Part shown: piece by piece, positions 7,363-16,349 of the stretch | How the letters are laid out: each line of letters opens with the position of its first letter | Numbering within the stretch: position 1 is the stretch's first letter | Source of the DNA: Phycisphaerae bacterium | Lineage (GTDB): Bacteria; Planctomycetota; Phycisphaerae; Phycisphaerales; SM1A02 | NCBI GenBank assembly: GCA_018701395.1 | Contig: JABIWU010000086.1 | Location: forward strand, 1-37,973 | Direction of reading: 5' to 3' | DNA length: 37,973 nt | The notes under the pieces: generated by a model | Seen by the model: the letters and a program-made list of their open reading frames with translations, nothing else | Told to the model about the DNA's origin: nothing | The model's database searches: none | Position numbers and translations under genes: made by a program

Positions 7363-8643
7363 ATGGGAACAAGCGGATCACATCGACGTAAACACCGGCA
7401 ACAAAGTCACAACGAATCCCACGCTCAAGGGACGATTACACCGATTCTAGAGGGCCATCCGCTCGTTCCATCGGGTAACGCAGAGTGGATAGATACCGAT
7501 GAAAAATTTCTTGAACTTTGCGATTCCTTAAAAAACAGCGGAATCTTCGCTTACGACACAGAATTTATTGGAGAAGATTCATATTACGCGTTCACTTGTT
7601 TAATTCAAGTTGCTACTACGCAACGAGTTGCGCTCATTGATCCATTTAAAGTAAAAGACCTTTCACCGCTGTACGCACTCATTGCCGACCCAACTATCAC
7701 AACCCTTTTACATTCCGGCTCCCAAGACCTTGAACCCGTTGCTCGGCTGTTTGGCAAAGCGCCAGCAGGAATTTTCGATACCCAACTTGCAGCAGGATTT
7801 GTTGGATTTCCATGGCCAATCTCTCTTACCAAACTGATAGAGTCAATACTTCACCATGACGTCGGGGGGCACTTTACTTTCTCGCAATGGGATGCTCGTC
7901 CGCTTTCAGAGCGACAAAGATTCTATGCAGCTGACGACGTTCGATATCTGATTGCACTGCATGAATTCCTCACTACTAAATTGAAGGAATTAAACAGAAT
8001 ATCGTGGGCAGAAAAAGAATTTGCAAAATTCACAACCATCGAAAACTTTAAATTTGAACTCGTCAATGTTGTAAAAAGAATTTGCAAAAATAAATCTCCA
8101 CGTAAAAAAGAAATTCAACGCGTTCAAGCCCTTGCACAATTACGCGAAAACATTGCTATTGAATTAGACCTTCCAACAAGAGCAGTCATCCCAAACGAAT
8201 GCGTGCTTGCTCTAGCAAAAAAACCTGTTGAAACTGTCAGCCAACTTGCATCCATTAAGGGTTTTCCTAGAAATATGGCGAACCGATTCGGAGATGAAAT
8301 ACTAAAAGCAATTTTAGATGCACCATCCTTAGAACCAACGCAATTGCGAAAACCACAAGCAATTGAAAAGGAAGCTGAAACAAGGCAAGAACTTGACGGT
8401 ATTTGGTCGCTTTTTGGGGCCTGGTGCGTTGGCAAACAACTTTCAACTGGTCTTGTTACAAATAGACCAACCTTCACCGATTGGTTTCTAGCTCTACGCG
8501 AAGGAAACGAACTAAGCGACTCTCCACTTCAACAGGGATGGAGATGTGAAGCGGTAAAAGAATTTGCTGACATGATTTCAGGGAACGGCACAATTTCATT
8601 TTCATACAATGAAACCCTACATGCAGAAAATGTAACACCATGA
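7363..8643 (+). CDS. rnd: RNase D-family 3'-5' exoribonuclease with HRDC domain
   Basis: The protein (426 residues) has the DEDDy exonuclease motifs of RNase D, which trims 3' ends of tRNA precursors and other RNAs. Exo I is FAYDTEF (Asp65, Glu67), Exo II is HSGSQDLE (Asp122), and Exo III is FYAADDVRYL (Tyr188, Asp192). After the nuclease domain (~40-205) comes an HRDC-like helical region (~245-312, RKKEIQRVQALAQLREN... to ...NRFGDEILKAI), which in this family binds nucleic acid. The first ~35 residues are basic, His/Arg-rich and probably disordered. A further ~90-residue C-terminal part is less clear. The last bases overlap the next start (ATGA), so translation is coupled to the PLP enzyme, with no obvious functional link. 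The start ATG is supported by the -10 element nine bases before it. Confidence 0.9.
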   Translation: MGTSGSHRRKHRQQSHNESHAQGTITPILEGHPLVPSGNAEWIDTDEKFLELCDSLKNSGIFAYDTEFIGEDSYYAFTCLIQVATTQRVALIDPFKVKDLSPLYALIADPTITTLLHSGSQDLEPVARLFGKAPAGIFDTQLAAGFVGFPWPISLTKLIESILHHDVGGHFTFSQWDARPLSERQRFYAADDVRYLIALHEFLTTKLKELNRISWAEKEFAKFTTIENFKFELVNVVKRICKNKSPRKKEIQRVQALAQLRENIAIELDLPTRAVIPNECVLALAKKPVETVSQLASIKGFPRNMANRFGDEILKAILDAPSLEPTQLRKPQAIEKEAETRQELDGIWSLFGAWCVGKQLSTGLVTNRPTFTDWFLALREGNELSDSPLQQGWRCEAVKEFADMISGNGTISFSYNETLHAENVTP

Positions 8644-9857
8644 CAAAAGCATTCGATCCACACCAAGCAATGGCAGATGCTCGGCATGAATTTGGCGAAC
8701 ACGGTGGTGTCAATATGTCCATCGAAGCAAGCACAACATTCACAGTCATGACGCCCGATTTAATGCCGGAAATTTTTGCAGGGCAACTTGGACCGAACGA
8801 AGGTGGTTGTTATCTCTATGGCAGGCACTTCAACCCAACCGTTTTTGTTCTAGGCAGAATGGTCGCAGCAATGGAAGGTGCAGAAGCTGGTTACGGAACT
8901 GCGAGCGGCTTGTCAGCAATTGCTGCAGTCATTATGCAAAAGTGCGGTGGTGGTGGCAAAGTAGTTTCTTCAAACACCCTATACGGTGGCACATATGCAT
9001 TATTCGAAAAATATTTACCTAAAAACTGCAATATAGAAACCTCCTTTATAGATATAAAGGATCTTGAAGCAGTTGAAAAAGCAATGCAAAATGGTGCGTC
9101 AGTTCTTTACACAGAATCGCTTTCTAATCCAACCCTACTTACTGCCGACATTTCAGCACTTGCTGAAATTGCACACAAATACGATGCCATGCTTGTTGTT
9201 GACAACACATTTACACCTTTGATTTTCAGTCCAATACAAGAGGGCGCAGATGTAGTAATCCACAGCGCAACTAAATTTTTAAGCGGTGCATCTGATGTTA
9301 TTGCGGGAGTAATTTGTTGTAGCAAATCGTTTATCGAAGAGCTAATGGATTTGCACCTTGGTTCATTAATGTTACTTGGTCCGACAATGGATCCTATTGT
9401 TGCATTCCGCCTTTCACTTCGACTCCCTCATCTCGCCGCTCGAATGAAGGAACACTCAAGCCGTGCGCTCTTTATGGCAAAGAAATTACGGGAATTCGGC
9501 CAAGATGTCGTCTACCCAGGACTTCCAGAACATCCAGACCATGCGCTGTTTAACCGAATCCGAAATAAAGAGTATGGCTTTGGCGGACTCTTTACAATTG
9601 ATATGAAAACTTCAGAACGTGCCGAACGATTGATGAACCTTCTCCAGAATGAACAACAATTTGGTTACATCGCAGTCAGTTTGGGTTATTTTGACACATT
9701 AATGTCGTGCCCTAGCGCGTCAACATCGAGTGAAATGAGTGAAGAAGCACAAGATACAGCAGGAATTTCCCCTGGCTTAGTACGATTCTCAATTGGGATC
9801 ACCGGCTCAATCGAAGAGCGTTGGAATCAAATGAAAGAAGCAATTGAGCAGTGCTAG
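8640..9857 (+). CDS. Cys/Met metabolism PLP-dependent enzyme, methionine gamma-lyase-like
   Basis: A 405-residue fold-type I PLP enzyme of the Cys/Met family. Family marks are YGRHFNPT near residue 60, GTASGLSAIAAV (~86-97), SNTLYGGTYALF (~111-122), VVDNTFTPL (~187-194) and the Schiff-base lysine in HSATKFLSG (Lys212). The C-terminal LVRFSIGITGSIEE is also typical. Such enzymes cleave or replace the gamma-substituent of methionine, cystathionine or O-acyl-homoserine. The branch with GGVNMSIEASTTF and YLYGRHFNPT is usually annotated as methionine gamma-lyase or O-acetylhomoserine sulfhydrylase, and the exact reaction cannot be settled from sequence. It is clearly different from the cystathionine gamma-lyase at 13894. 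The start overlaps the RNase D stop by four bases. Confidence 0.88.
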   Translation: MTKAFDPHQAMADARHEFGEHGGVNMSIEASTTFTVMTPDLMPEIFAGQLGPNEGGCYLYGRHFNPTVFVLGRMVAAMEGAEAGYGTASGLSAIAAVIMQKCGGGGKVVSSNTLYGGTYALFEKYLPKNCNIETSFIDIKDLEAVEKAMQNGASVLYTESLSNPTLLTADISALAEIAHKYDAMLVVDNTFTPLIFSPIQEGADVVIHSATKFLSGASDVIAGVICCSKSFIEELMDLHLGSLMLLGPTMDPIVAFRLSLRLPHLAARMKEHSSRALFMAKKLREFGQDVVYPGLPEHPDHALFNRIRNKEYGFGGLFTIDMKTSERAERLMNLLQNEQQFGYIAVSLGYFDTLMSCPSASTSSEMSEEAQDTAGISPGLVRFSIGITGSIEERWNQMKEAIEQC

Positions 9858-9896
9858 CAACCGGTTCGGCTTTCACCTGCTACGCTTTATAAAGAT

Positions 9897-10919
9897 ATGG
9901 CACGAGAACGAATAATTTCACCCGATGAACAATCAGTTGACAACGAATCAACTGCACGTGAAACTTCAACGCATTCCATTCGACCGACTACTTTAGATCA
10001 ATATCTCGGACAAGCGGAATTGCGTGAGCGTTTAAGTGTTGCACTTGAAGCTGCAAAGGACCGCGATGATCCAATGGAACACGTACTTTTGTACGGTCCT
10101 CCAGGGCTTGGAAAAACAACACTCGCACATGTCATCGCAAATGAACTTGGTACGAGAGCTTGGGTCACATCTGGCCCAGCGCTCACAAAGGGAAGCGACC
10201 TTGTCGGAACGCTTACAAGGATGGAACCTGGGGACGTTTTATTCATAGATGAAATCCATCGCCTTCCCGCTTCCGTTGAAGAATATATTTACCCTGCAAT
10301 GGAAGATTATAAAATTGATTTTACACTCGACTCAGGAATGCACGCACGAGTTGTAACGTATGCGCTTCAACCGTTCACACTCATTGGCGCAACTACACGA
10401 GCGGGTTTGCTTACAGGTGCGCTTCGAAGTCGATTCGGCATAGTGCACAATATTCGTTTTTACGAAACAGATGAACTCACTTCTATTCTCAAACAAGCAG
10501 TACCTAAACTTGGCATGGATGCAGTCGATGAACAATCACTTTATTGCATCGCTTCAAGGAGTCGCGGGACCCCGCGAATTGCCCTTCGGCTTCTGCGAAG
10601 AGTGCGCGACTTTTCTCAAGTTCGTTGTGACCATCGATTCGATCAATCCGTCGTCAACGAAGCATTAAAACTTGAGGGTATAGATGACGCTGGACTCGAC
10701 ACACTTGATCGAACCTATTTAGAGACACTTTCAACCGTCTACGAAGGCGGTCCTGCCGGCGTGGAAGCGATTGCTGCAACGATGGGCGAAGACGCTGGGA
10801 CACTTCAGGATGTTGTTGAGCCATATTTGTTACAGGCAGGCTATTTGTCTAGGACCCGGCAAGGGCGAAAAATCACTGAATTAGGCATAAAGAGGCTCGA
10901 ACAGCAAATAAAAGGTTAG
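9897..10919 (+). CDS. ruvB: Holliday junction branch-migration helicase RuvB
   Basis: The AAA+ motor that drives branch migration with RuvA during recombinational repair. The 340-residue sequence is typical: RPTTLDQYLGQAELRERL, Walker A GPPGLGKTT (67-75), Walker B LFIDEIHRL (~115-123), sensor 1 IGATTRAG and the arginine-finger segment RSRFG, followed by the winged-helix end (GPAGVEAIAATMGED... then YLLQAGYLSRTRQGR). It stands 39 bases after the PLP enzyme and probably has its own promoter: TGC-TACGCT ends ten bases before ATG and no ribosome site is present. ruvA and ruvC are not in the window. Confidence 0.98.
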   Translation: MARERIISPDEQSVDNESTARETSTHSIRPTTLDQYLGQAELRERLSVALEAAKDRDDPMEHVLLYGPPGLGKTTLAHVIANELGTRAWVTSGPALTKGSDLVGTLTRMEPGDVLFIDEIHRLPASVEEYIYPAMEDYKIDFTLDSGMHARVVTYALQPFTLIGATTRAGLLTGALRSRFGIVHNIRFYETDELTSILKQAVPKLGMDAVDEQSLYCIASRSRGTPRIALRLLRRVRDFSQVRCDHRFDQSVVNEALKLEGIDDAGLDTLDRTYLETLSTVYEGGPAGVEAIAATMGEDAGTLQDVVEPYLLQAGYLSRTRQGRKITELGIKRLEQQIKG

Positions 10920-10926
10920 ATTTAGC

Positions 10927-10952
10927 TATTTTTCGAAAAAAATACTTTTTTT
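10927..10952 (+). terminator. Weak terminator-like element after ruvB
   Basis: An AT-only palindrome (TTTTTCGAAAAA, 10929-10940) is followed five bases later by seven T. The stem is weak, so termination here is uncertain. Confidence 0.3.
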
Positions 10953-10990
10953 GTCATATTTCCCCTTGGCATGTACTAGCTTTTACTCAA

Positions 10991-10999
10991 TGATATAAT
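10991..10999 (+). promoter_or_regulatory. Strong extended -10 promoter of the prepilin-like gene
   Basis: TGA-TATAAT matches the extended -10 consensus exactly. The start site would be near 11006, giving a leader of about 175 bases before ATG 11182. A TTGGCA at 10966-10971 is 22 bases away, too far for a normal -35. Confidence 0.7.
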
Positions 11000-11006
11000 T
11001 GGTTGG

Positions 11007-11168
11007 ACAGGCATGTTGCCTGTGGTATTCCGTAGATTTCGACCTCATGTCTTCCAATCTACGAACTTAGGGTAGACTATGCTTTATTACTACCCACATT
11101 ATTGAAGGATTAATGGCCTTATTTTGAAACCATTGGTCTGGCCGAATCGTATGTGTGATACACACATA
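11007..11168 (+). ncRNA. Structured 5' leader with successive hairpins
   Basis: Hairpins in order: ACAGGCA/TGCCTGT (11007-11023, loop of three); CGTAGATT/AATCTACG (11031-11063); GGGTAG/CTACCC (11070-11095); AATGG/CCATT (11112-11134, weaker); TATGTGTG/CACACATA (11150-11168, perfect 8 bp with a three-base loop). The last hairpin ends beside the ribosome site AAAGGAAAA. The arrangement resembles a cis-regulatory or mRNA-stabilising leader. It matches no riboswitch I know, including the c-di-GMP class I pattern. Confidence 0.55.
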
Positions 11169-11181
11169 AAGGAAAATTTGT

Positions 11182-12411
11182 ATGAAAAACAAGCAGCATC
11201 CGAAACATGCAATGACGGGCTTCACAATTGTTGAATTACTCGTTGTGATTTCTATCATTGCACTACTAGTTGGTATTTTGGTACCAGCCGTTCAAAAGGC
11301 TCGAGACTCAGCCAAAACAACACAATCAAAAAGTAACAGTCACCAAGTCATGATTGCATTGTCAAACTATGCGACTGATCACAACGACCGTAACTTTAGT
11401 ACAGCACCAGACGACCTATCCTCGGGTGTTCGAAAAGGTATGGATATTACTGATGCAATCCAAGACGCTGAGGGTCCAGACCCAATGGGTATCGAACTCG
11501 GCGAACACGAAGCTGGTGGCGCTGCATATGTTTACTACATTGCAATGTTCGGTAACGGTGGCAACGAATCTGGCGGTATCGCTCCATACTGTTTCGCAAC
11601 TGGCAAAACTACAAGTAGCACTGGCAAAATTGGATACGGCGTATGGCGTTATCCTAACTCAGGTCAAGTAGCTGGTTACATGGGTGGTATGCCACTTCAC
11701 TCAGCTTACTTCGCACCTAAAGATGTTGTTCCACTTCGAGCTCTTGAGGGATGTTCAGAAATCCCTGCAACATACTGCCCTTCATCCGGCATGGCTGCAG
11801 GTCACGGTTCTCTCACTGATGCAGACGTCGTTTGGAATTCCAACATGTTGCAAGCGCCTTCAAGCTACTGCATCTCCCCTGCAATGATGTACTCACCAGC
11901 TGTGTACCAATGGGACCCACGTCCAGCACAAGAAGGCCATGCCCCTCTACAGCCAACAGATCCAATGGATCTTCCTCGTGGCTTCAAACCGCCATCAACA
12001 GACCAAGCTAAGTATCCTGGCCATAAAACATGGCTCATGGAACATAATTGGCTACAAAACGTTGACAACAACGAATGTGGTGTTAACTGGGAATTTGGCG
12101 GTTGGTTCCTCGATGGCGATGGAACTTGGGATGGTTGCGAACCTGAACACTTCAATGGAAGTCGCCACTCTGAACCAGTTACTGTAATGGTTGATGGTAG
12201 TACAACTATCTTCAACGTAGCAGACGCAGCTGGCGATGATGAGCGAATAGCAAGTCAATATTGGTACAACAACCAAGGTCTTTGGATTAAGGATATGTTT
12301 GATGGCCAAAATGGCTACTACGTTGACTACCGAACTGACTGGGTTGAATGGTCAGGTCACACACATACTAAAGATGGCATTCGTGGTCGAGACCGAATTA
12401 ACGCTCAGTAA
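11182..12411 (+). CDS. Prepilin-type protein of the planctomycete secreted-pseudopilin kind
   Basis: 409 residues with a type IV prepilin N terminus: a basic leader ending at Gly13, then [20 protein letters not shown] with Glu at +5 and a 20-residue hydrophobic helix. Prepilin peptidase would cleave after Gly13. The rest (~45-409) is a large, Gly/Trp/Tyr-rich, acidic exported domain with several Cys, carrying [13 protein letters not shown] near 335, close to the H-X9-DG signature of planctomycete pseudopilin-like proteins but with eight residues between His and Asp-Gly. It stands alone between ruvB and the cystathionine operon, with its own extended -10 promoter, structured leader, good ribosome site and strong terminator, all pointing to an abundant product. 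Exact role (pilus, secretion system or surface protein) is unknown. Confidence 0.85.
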   Translation: MKNKQHPKHAMTGFTIVELLVVISIIALLVGILVPAVQKARDSAKTTQSKSNSHQVMIALSNYATDHNDRNFSTAPDDLSSGVRKGMDITDAIQDAEGPDPMGIELGEHEAGGAAYVYYIAMFGNGGNESGGIAPYCFATGKTTSSTGKIGYGVWRYPNSGQVAGYMGGMPLHSAYFAPKDVVPLRALEGCSEIPATYCPSSGMAAGHGSLTDADVVWNSNMLQAPSSYCISPAMMYSPAVYQWDPRPAQEGHAPLQPTDPMDLPRGFKPPSTDQAKYPGHKTWLMEHNWLQNVDNNECGVNWEFGGWFLDGDGTWDGCEPEHFNGSRHSEPVTVMVDGSTTIFNVADAAGDDERIASQYWYNNQGLWIKDMFDGQNGYYVDYRTDWVEWSGHTHTKDGIRGRDRINAQ

Positions 12412-12439
12412 ATCTTTACTAAGTTAGTTTGTTTTTTAC

Positions 12440-12477
12440 ACAGCAGGTCGCTTCTTTGATGCGACCTGCTGTTTTTT
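12440..12477 (+). terminator. Intrinsic terminator of the prepilin-like gene
   Basis: A perfect 12-bp stem (ACAGCAGGTCGC, 12440-12451, with 12461-12472) is followed by a T run. It begins 29 bases after the stop codon. Confidence 0.92.
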
Positions 12478-12490
12478 GTATCTGATTCAG

Positions 12491-12496
12491 TACAAT
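12491..12496 (+). promoter_or_regulatory. -10 element abutting the cystathionine beta-synthase start
   Basis: TACAAT lies exactly six bases before ATG 12503, so position +1 would be the A of ATG. The terminator of the previous gene ends only 25 bases upstream of the ATG, leaving little space for a conventional leader. Confidence 0.5.
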
Positions 12497-12502
12497 GCAC
12501 TG

Positions 12503-13897
12503 ATGCCACAAACTACACAAAAATCGCTGATTGTTGCTGAATCCGTTTTGGATCTCGTTGGCGACACCCCAATGTTAAAAACACATTCGATGGACACAAA
12601 CAATTGTGATTTGTTCATCAAATTAGAATCGCAGAATCCAGGGCAATCTATTAAAGACCGAATTGCTCTGACCATGATTGACAAAGCAGAACGTGACGGC
12701 GATTTACGAAAAGGTATTCGCATTATCGAAGCGACCGCTGGAAATACTGGAATCGCCCTCGCCCTTGTTGCCTCTCAAAAAGGATACGAAATTACCGTTG
12801 TTGTTCCTGACAAAATGAGTGAGGGAAAAATTGCACACCTTCGAGCAATGGGAGCAAAAGTCGTAATGGCTCGCAGTGATGTTGAAAAAGGACACCCTGA
12901 TTACTATCAAGATGTTGCCAAAAAACTCGCCGATGACAACGGGTGGTTCTTTGTAAATCAATTTTCAAACGATGCAAACATTGAAGCGCACTATACAACT
13001 ACCGGACCAGAAATTTGGGAACAAATGGACGGCAAAATTGATGCGGTAATCATAGGCGTTGGCTCCGGTGGAACTATTACCGGTGTTGGGAGATTCTTAA
13101 AAGAACAAAATCCAGATATTGAAATTGTTCTTGCAGATCCAGAAGGTTCCATTCTCTCGCCGCTCGTAAACGAAGGCAAAGAAGTTCAAGCGGGTTCATG
13201 GTTGGTTGAGGGTATCGGAGAAGATTTCATCCCATCTATTACCGACTTAGAATTAGTCTCAAAAGCATACTGGATAAGCGACAAAGACTCATTCAACACT
13301 GCACGAGAATTACTAAAGAAGGAAGGCATATTAGCTGGGTCTTCTACTGGCACACTTGTAGCTGCTGCAATTTGTTGGGCAAAAGAGCAAACCGAACCTA
13401 AAAGAATTGTTACATTTGCTTGCGACCATGGTTCTAAATACCTTTCAAAAATGTTCAATGATTATTGGATGCTTGACCAGGGTTTTGTTGACAGAAAACA
13501 GCATGGCGACTTGCGTGATTTAATTGCGAGGCGACATGAAACACGGGAAGACTTCACTTTAAAACCATCGCTACCAGTCATTCAAGCAATTAAAAATATG
13601 CGCTTGTACGACATCAGCCAAATGGCTGTACTTGAAAATGGAGTAGTTACCGGAATCCTTGATGAGAGCGACATCTTGCTTGCAGTGACAGGTGACGCGG
13701 ATAATTTCAAGAAACCGGTACGTGATTTCATGACAACAAAACTTACAACACTTTCTGCTGATTCCAACATCGACCAACTCATCCCACTATTTGCAAATGA
13801 TATGGTTGCAATTGTCGTAGATTCAGACAAAAAATATCTTGGCCTCATCACGAAAATTGATCTTATAAATCATTTACGAAAGCAGTTACCACGTTGA
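12503..13897 (+). CDS. cbs: Cystathionine beta-synthase with C-terminal CBS domain pair
   Basis: PLP enzyme of fold type II that condenses serine (or O-acetylserine) with homocysteine to cystathionine, the first step of reverse transsulfuration. The N terminus has LVGDTPMLKT, the PLP lysine in SIKDRIALTMID (Lys51), EATAGNTGIALALVA for the substrate carboxylate, and the phosphate-binding GVGSGGTITGVGRFLKE. Residues ~340-464 form two CBS modules (MAVLENGVVTGILDESDILL and DMVAIVVDSDKKYLGLITKIDLINHL), which in many homologues bind adenosyl compounds. The 464-residue length fits the full enzyme; no haem-binding extension is seen. ATG 12503 is preferred because the longer TTG frame at 12476 begins inside the upstream terminator. 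It overlaps the cystathionine gamma-lyase gene by four bases. Confidence 0.93.
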   Translation: MPQTTQKSLIVAESVLDLVGDTPMLKTHSMDTNNCDLFIKLESQNPGQSIKDRIALTMIDKAERDGDLRKGIRIIEATAGNTGIALALVASQKGYEITVVVPDKMSEGKIAHLRAMGAKVVMARSDVEKGHPDYYQDVAKKLADDNGWFFVNQFSNDANIEAHYTTTGPEIWEQMDGKIDAVIIGVGSGGTITGVGRFLKEQNPDIEIVLADPEGSILSPLVNEGKEVQAGSWLVEGIGEDFIPSITDLELVSKAYWISDKDSFNTARELLKKEGILAGSSTGTLVAAAICWAKEQTEPKRIVTFACDHGSKYLSKMFNDYWMLDQGFVDRKQHGDLRDLIARRHETREDFTLKPSLPVIQAIKNMRLYDISQMAVLENGVVTGILDESDILLAVTGDADNFKKPVRDFMTTKLTTLSADSNIDQLIPLFANDMVAIVVDSDKKYLGLITKIDLINHLRKQLPR

Positions 13898-15087
13898 ACA
13901 AAGAAACAAAATTCGATTCGCAAGTTGTTCATGCAGGACAATCGCATGAACCAGTTACCGGTGCGGTAATGCCTCCGATATTTCTTTCCTCAACGTACGC
14001 CCAGGAATCTCCTGGCGTGCATAAAGGGTTTGAATACACACGAAGCCACAACCCAACAAGGTACGCTCTTGAAAGATGTGTCGCACGGCTTGAAGGAAGC
14101 ACACTTACAGAAGAACAAGATGTTTCATTTGGTGGGTTTGCCTTTTCAAGCGGGATGGCGGCCGTTAACACTGTCTTGGATTTGCTCGATTGCGGCGACC
14201 ACGTTGTTGCAATGGATGATTTGTACGGTGGCACGCATCGCCTATTTTGCAAAGTGAAGCAACGCACATCGGGCCTCAACTTTACCTTTACCGATTTAAC
14301 AAACACCAAAGCGCTTGCAAAGGCAATTACCGAAAAAACAAAACTTATTTGGATTGAAACACCAACCAATCCAATGCTAAAACTCGTCGACTTGGAAGCC
14401 GTTGTAGAGATTGCAAAAAACCGAGATATTATTCTTGCTTGTGACAATACATTTGCAACTCCTGCACTACAACATCCTTTAAAAATCGGTTTTGATATTG
14501 TTATGCACTCCGCGACTAAATATCTCGGTGGGCACAGCGATGTTGTGTCAGGAATGCTCGCAACTGGCGACGCTACTCTTGCTGAGAGAATCCGTTTCGT
14601 TCACAACTCTGCTGGTCCAATTTTAAGTCCATTCGATTCATACCTTGTACTTCGTGGTATCAAAACTCTTGGCTTGCGAATGCGTCGGCATTGCCAAAGT
14701 GCTTTGCGTATTGCAACTTGGTTGGAAAGCAGAGATGAAGTTGAAACAGTGTACTACCCTGCTCTGCCATCACATCCTCAACACCAAACGGCTCTCAAAC
14801 AAATGTTCCTCGACGGCCATGTTGCAGGCGGTGGAATGATTACTTGCGTTCTCAAGGGCGGGCTTGATGCTTCAAGATCATTCTTAGAAAAACTACAAAT
14901 TTTTGCGCTTGCCGAATCACTTGGAGGCGTGGAATCACTCGTTGAACATCCTGCAATCATGACACATGCTTCAGTCCCACCAGAAGTTCGCACTGAACTC
15001 GGTATTGCCGATGGCCTTGTTCGCTTGAGCGTTGGAATTGAAGATTGTGATGACCTTCTAAAAGACCTTGAACAAGCTCTGGGGTAA
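13894..15087 (+). CDS. Cystathionine gamma-lyase / cystathionine gamma-synthase family enzyme
   Basis: A 397-residue Cys/Met PLP enzyme. Marks include FEYTRSHNPTRYALERCVARLEG (~46-68), FSSGMAAVNTVLDLL, DDLYGGTHRLF (~108-118), CDNTFATPALQHPL (~183-196), HSATKYLGGHSDVVSG with Schiff-base Lys209, and SLGGVESLVEHPAIMTHASVP near the C terminus. Next to cystathionine beta-synthase it most likely acts as the lyase, splitting cystathionine to cysteine, 2-oxobutyrate and ammonia, though the synthase reaction cannot be excluded by sequence. The start is TTG 13894, overlapping the cbs stop as TTGA, with no other start at the expected N terminus. This suggests translational coupling and a lower yield than the upstream gene. 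pgi follows after six bases. Confidence 0.92.
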   Translation: MNKETKFDSQVVHAGQSHEPVTGAVMPPIFLSSTYAQESPGVHKGFEYTRSHNPTRYALERCVARLEGSTLTEEQDVSFGGFAFSSGMAAVNTVLDLLDCGDHVVAMDDLYGGTHRLFCKVKQRTSGLNFTFTDLTNTKALAKAITEKTKLIWIETPTNPMLKLVDLEAVVEIAKNRDIILACDNTFATPALQHPLKIGFDIVMHSATKYLGGHSDVVSGMLATGDATLAERIRFVHNSAGPILSPFDSYLVLRGIKTLGLRMRRHCQSALRIATWLESRDEVETVYYPALPSHPQHQTALKQMFLDGHVAGGGMITCVLKGGLDASRSFLEKLQIFALAESLGGVESLVEHPAIMTHASVPPEVRTELGIADGLVRLSVGIEDCDDLLKDLEQALG

Positions 15088-15093
15088 GTACGT

Positions 15094-16323
15094 ATGTCTA
15101 CCATCGACCTCAAACTAAACATATCACTGAATAATGCAATAGACGCATCGAGTGCAATCGAAGATGCAAATAAGGGCATTGGTATTGGCGATGAGCGGTG
15201 GCGTATGCTTTGGCATGACCCAATGCGAAGCGAACACATCAAAGCAGTGCAAAAACTTGCTGATACTCTAAAACCCGATTGTGTAAATTTTCTTCTCCTT
15301 GGAATTGGTGGTTCGGCACTAGGTGCAAAAGCGTTGCACAATGCACTTGGAGAAGATGCCCCAAATTTTTATGTCCTAGACAACATCGATCCACACACAG
15401 TTGAGCAAACAATTGGTGCAATACAACGTTCTGATCCTACATTTGAACATACTGTCGTAGCCGTCATATCTAAATCTGGTGAAACAGCAGAAATCACAGC
15501 CCTTTTGATGGTGATTGAACAAACCATGCAACGCGCTACGTTTGTTGCAATCACAGGAAAGGGCGGTACTCTACGAGAATACGCCAATTCAAAAAAGTGG
15601 CCAACGCTACCCGTTCCAGACGGCGTCGGTGGTAGATTCAGCGTCCTTTCACCAGTTGGATTATTCCCCGCTGCAATGTGTGGCATTTCAATTGTAGAAT
15701 TACTTGAAGGCGCAAATGAAATGGATTTACGATGCCAACAAGTAGATGACAACCCAGCTGCCGAACTTGCTTCAGCACTTGTTGGTTCGATGCAAGAGGG
15801 CAGACCTATTCACGTGATGATGCCCTACTGCGATAGAATGATTCAGTTTGCGCACTGGTACGTTCAACTTTGGGCAGAATCTCTTGGGAAAAATAATGCG
15901 AATTCACAGCGCGTCGGCCCAACACCGATTGCCGCAATAGGGGCAACTGATCAGCATTCCATGTTGCAACTTTGGCGAGAAGGACCCACCGACAAAGTGA
16001 TTGGATTTGTTCGTGTCCTGGATACCCCCACCACCGATCTTGGCAATTCCACAGTCAGCGAATCGCAGGAATGGCTCAGTGGCAAAACCCTCGGCTCGCT
16101 TTTCCTTGCGCAGCAAAATGCCACGGAGAAAGCGATGCACAGCGCAGGGCAAACTACATGGACGATGACCCTCAAATCCTTAGACGCACACTCTGTGGGG
16201 CAATTTATCGCCCTCTGGCAAGCAGCGGTAGCAATCGCTGGTCGACTATTACATGTGAATGCATACAATCAGCCCGGCGTTGAACTCGGCAAGCAACTCA
16301 CCCGTAAAGCCCTCGAAAATTAA
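15094..16323 (+). CDS. pgi: Glucose-6-phosphate isomerase, short form
   Basis: Interconverts glucose-6-phosphate and fructose-6-phosphate in glycolysis and gluconeogenesis. The 409-residue protein has the SIS-type motifs: LLLGIGGSALGAKAL (~67-81), VISKSGETAEITALL (sugar-phosphate binding), GGRFSVLSPVGLFPAA, and near the C terminus NAYNQPGVELGKQLTRKAL, which contains the catalytic lysine region. It is shorter than the E. coli enzyme (about 549) and nearer to, but still below, the ~450 of Bacillus-type enzymes. It follows the transsulfuration pair by six bases on the same transcript, an association with no obvious metabolic reason. It is convergent with csrA. Confidence 0.93.
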   Translation: MSTIDLKLNISLNNAIDASSAIEDANKGIGIGDERWRMLWHDPMRSEHIKAVQKLADTLKPDCVNFLLLGIGGSALGAKALHNALGEDAPNFYVLDNIDPHTVEQTIGAIQRSDPTFEHTVVAVISKSGETAEITALLMVIEQTMQRATFVAITGKGGTLREYANSKKWPTLPVPDGVGGRFSVLSPVGLFPAAMCGISIVELLEGANEMDLRCQQVDDNPAAELASALVGSMQEGRPIHVMMPYCDRMIQFAHWYVQLWAESLGKNNANSQRVGPTPIAAIGATDQHSMLQLWREGPTDKVIGFVRVLDTPTTDLGNSTVSESQEWLSGKTLGSLFLAQQNATEKAMHSAGQTTWTMTLKSLDAHSVGQFIALWQAAVAIAGRLLHVNAYNQPGVELGKQLTRKALEN

Positions 16324-16335
16324 GCAAGTATTAAG

Positions 16336-16348
16336 TAACCCTCGGTTA
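16336..16348. terminator. Small dyad between convergent pgi and csrA
   Basis: TAACC-CTC-GGTTA forms a 5-bp dyad with partly matching AT-rich flanks in the 26-base gap between the two stop codons. There is no T run, so a bidirectional terminator is only a suggestion. Confidence 0.25.
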
Positions 16349-16349
16349 A

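Noticed and set aside
10966-10980. Sigma-54-like TTGGCA...GC element upstream of the prepilin-like gene
   Set aside because: The GG-to-GC spacing is nine bases instead of ten, and a perfect extended -10 lies just downstream.
12476-12502. Longer TTG-start version of the cystathionine beta-synthase
   Set aside because: It would begin inside the terminator of the previous gene; the ATG at 12503 has a -10 box at ideal distance.
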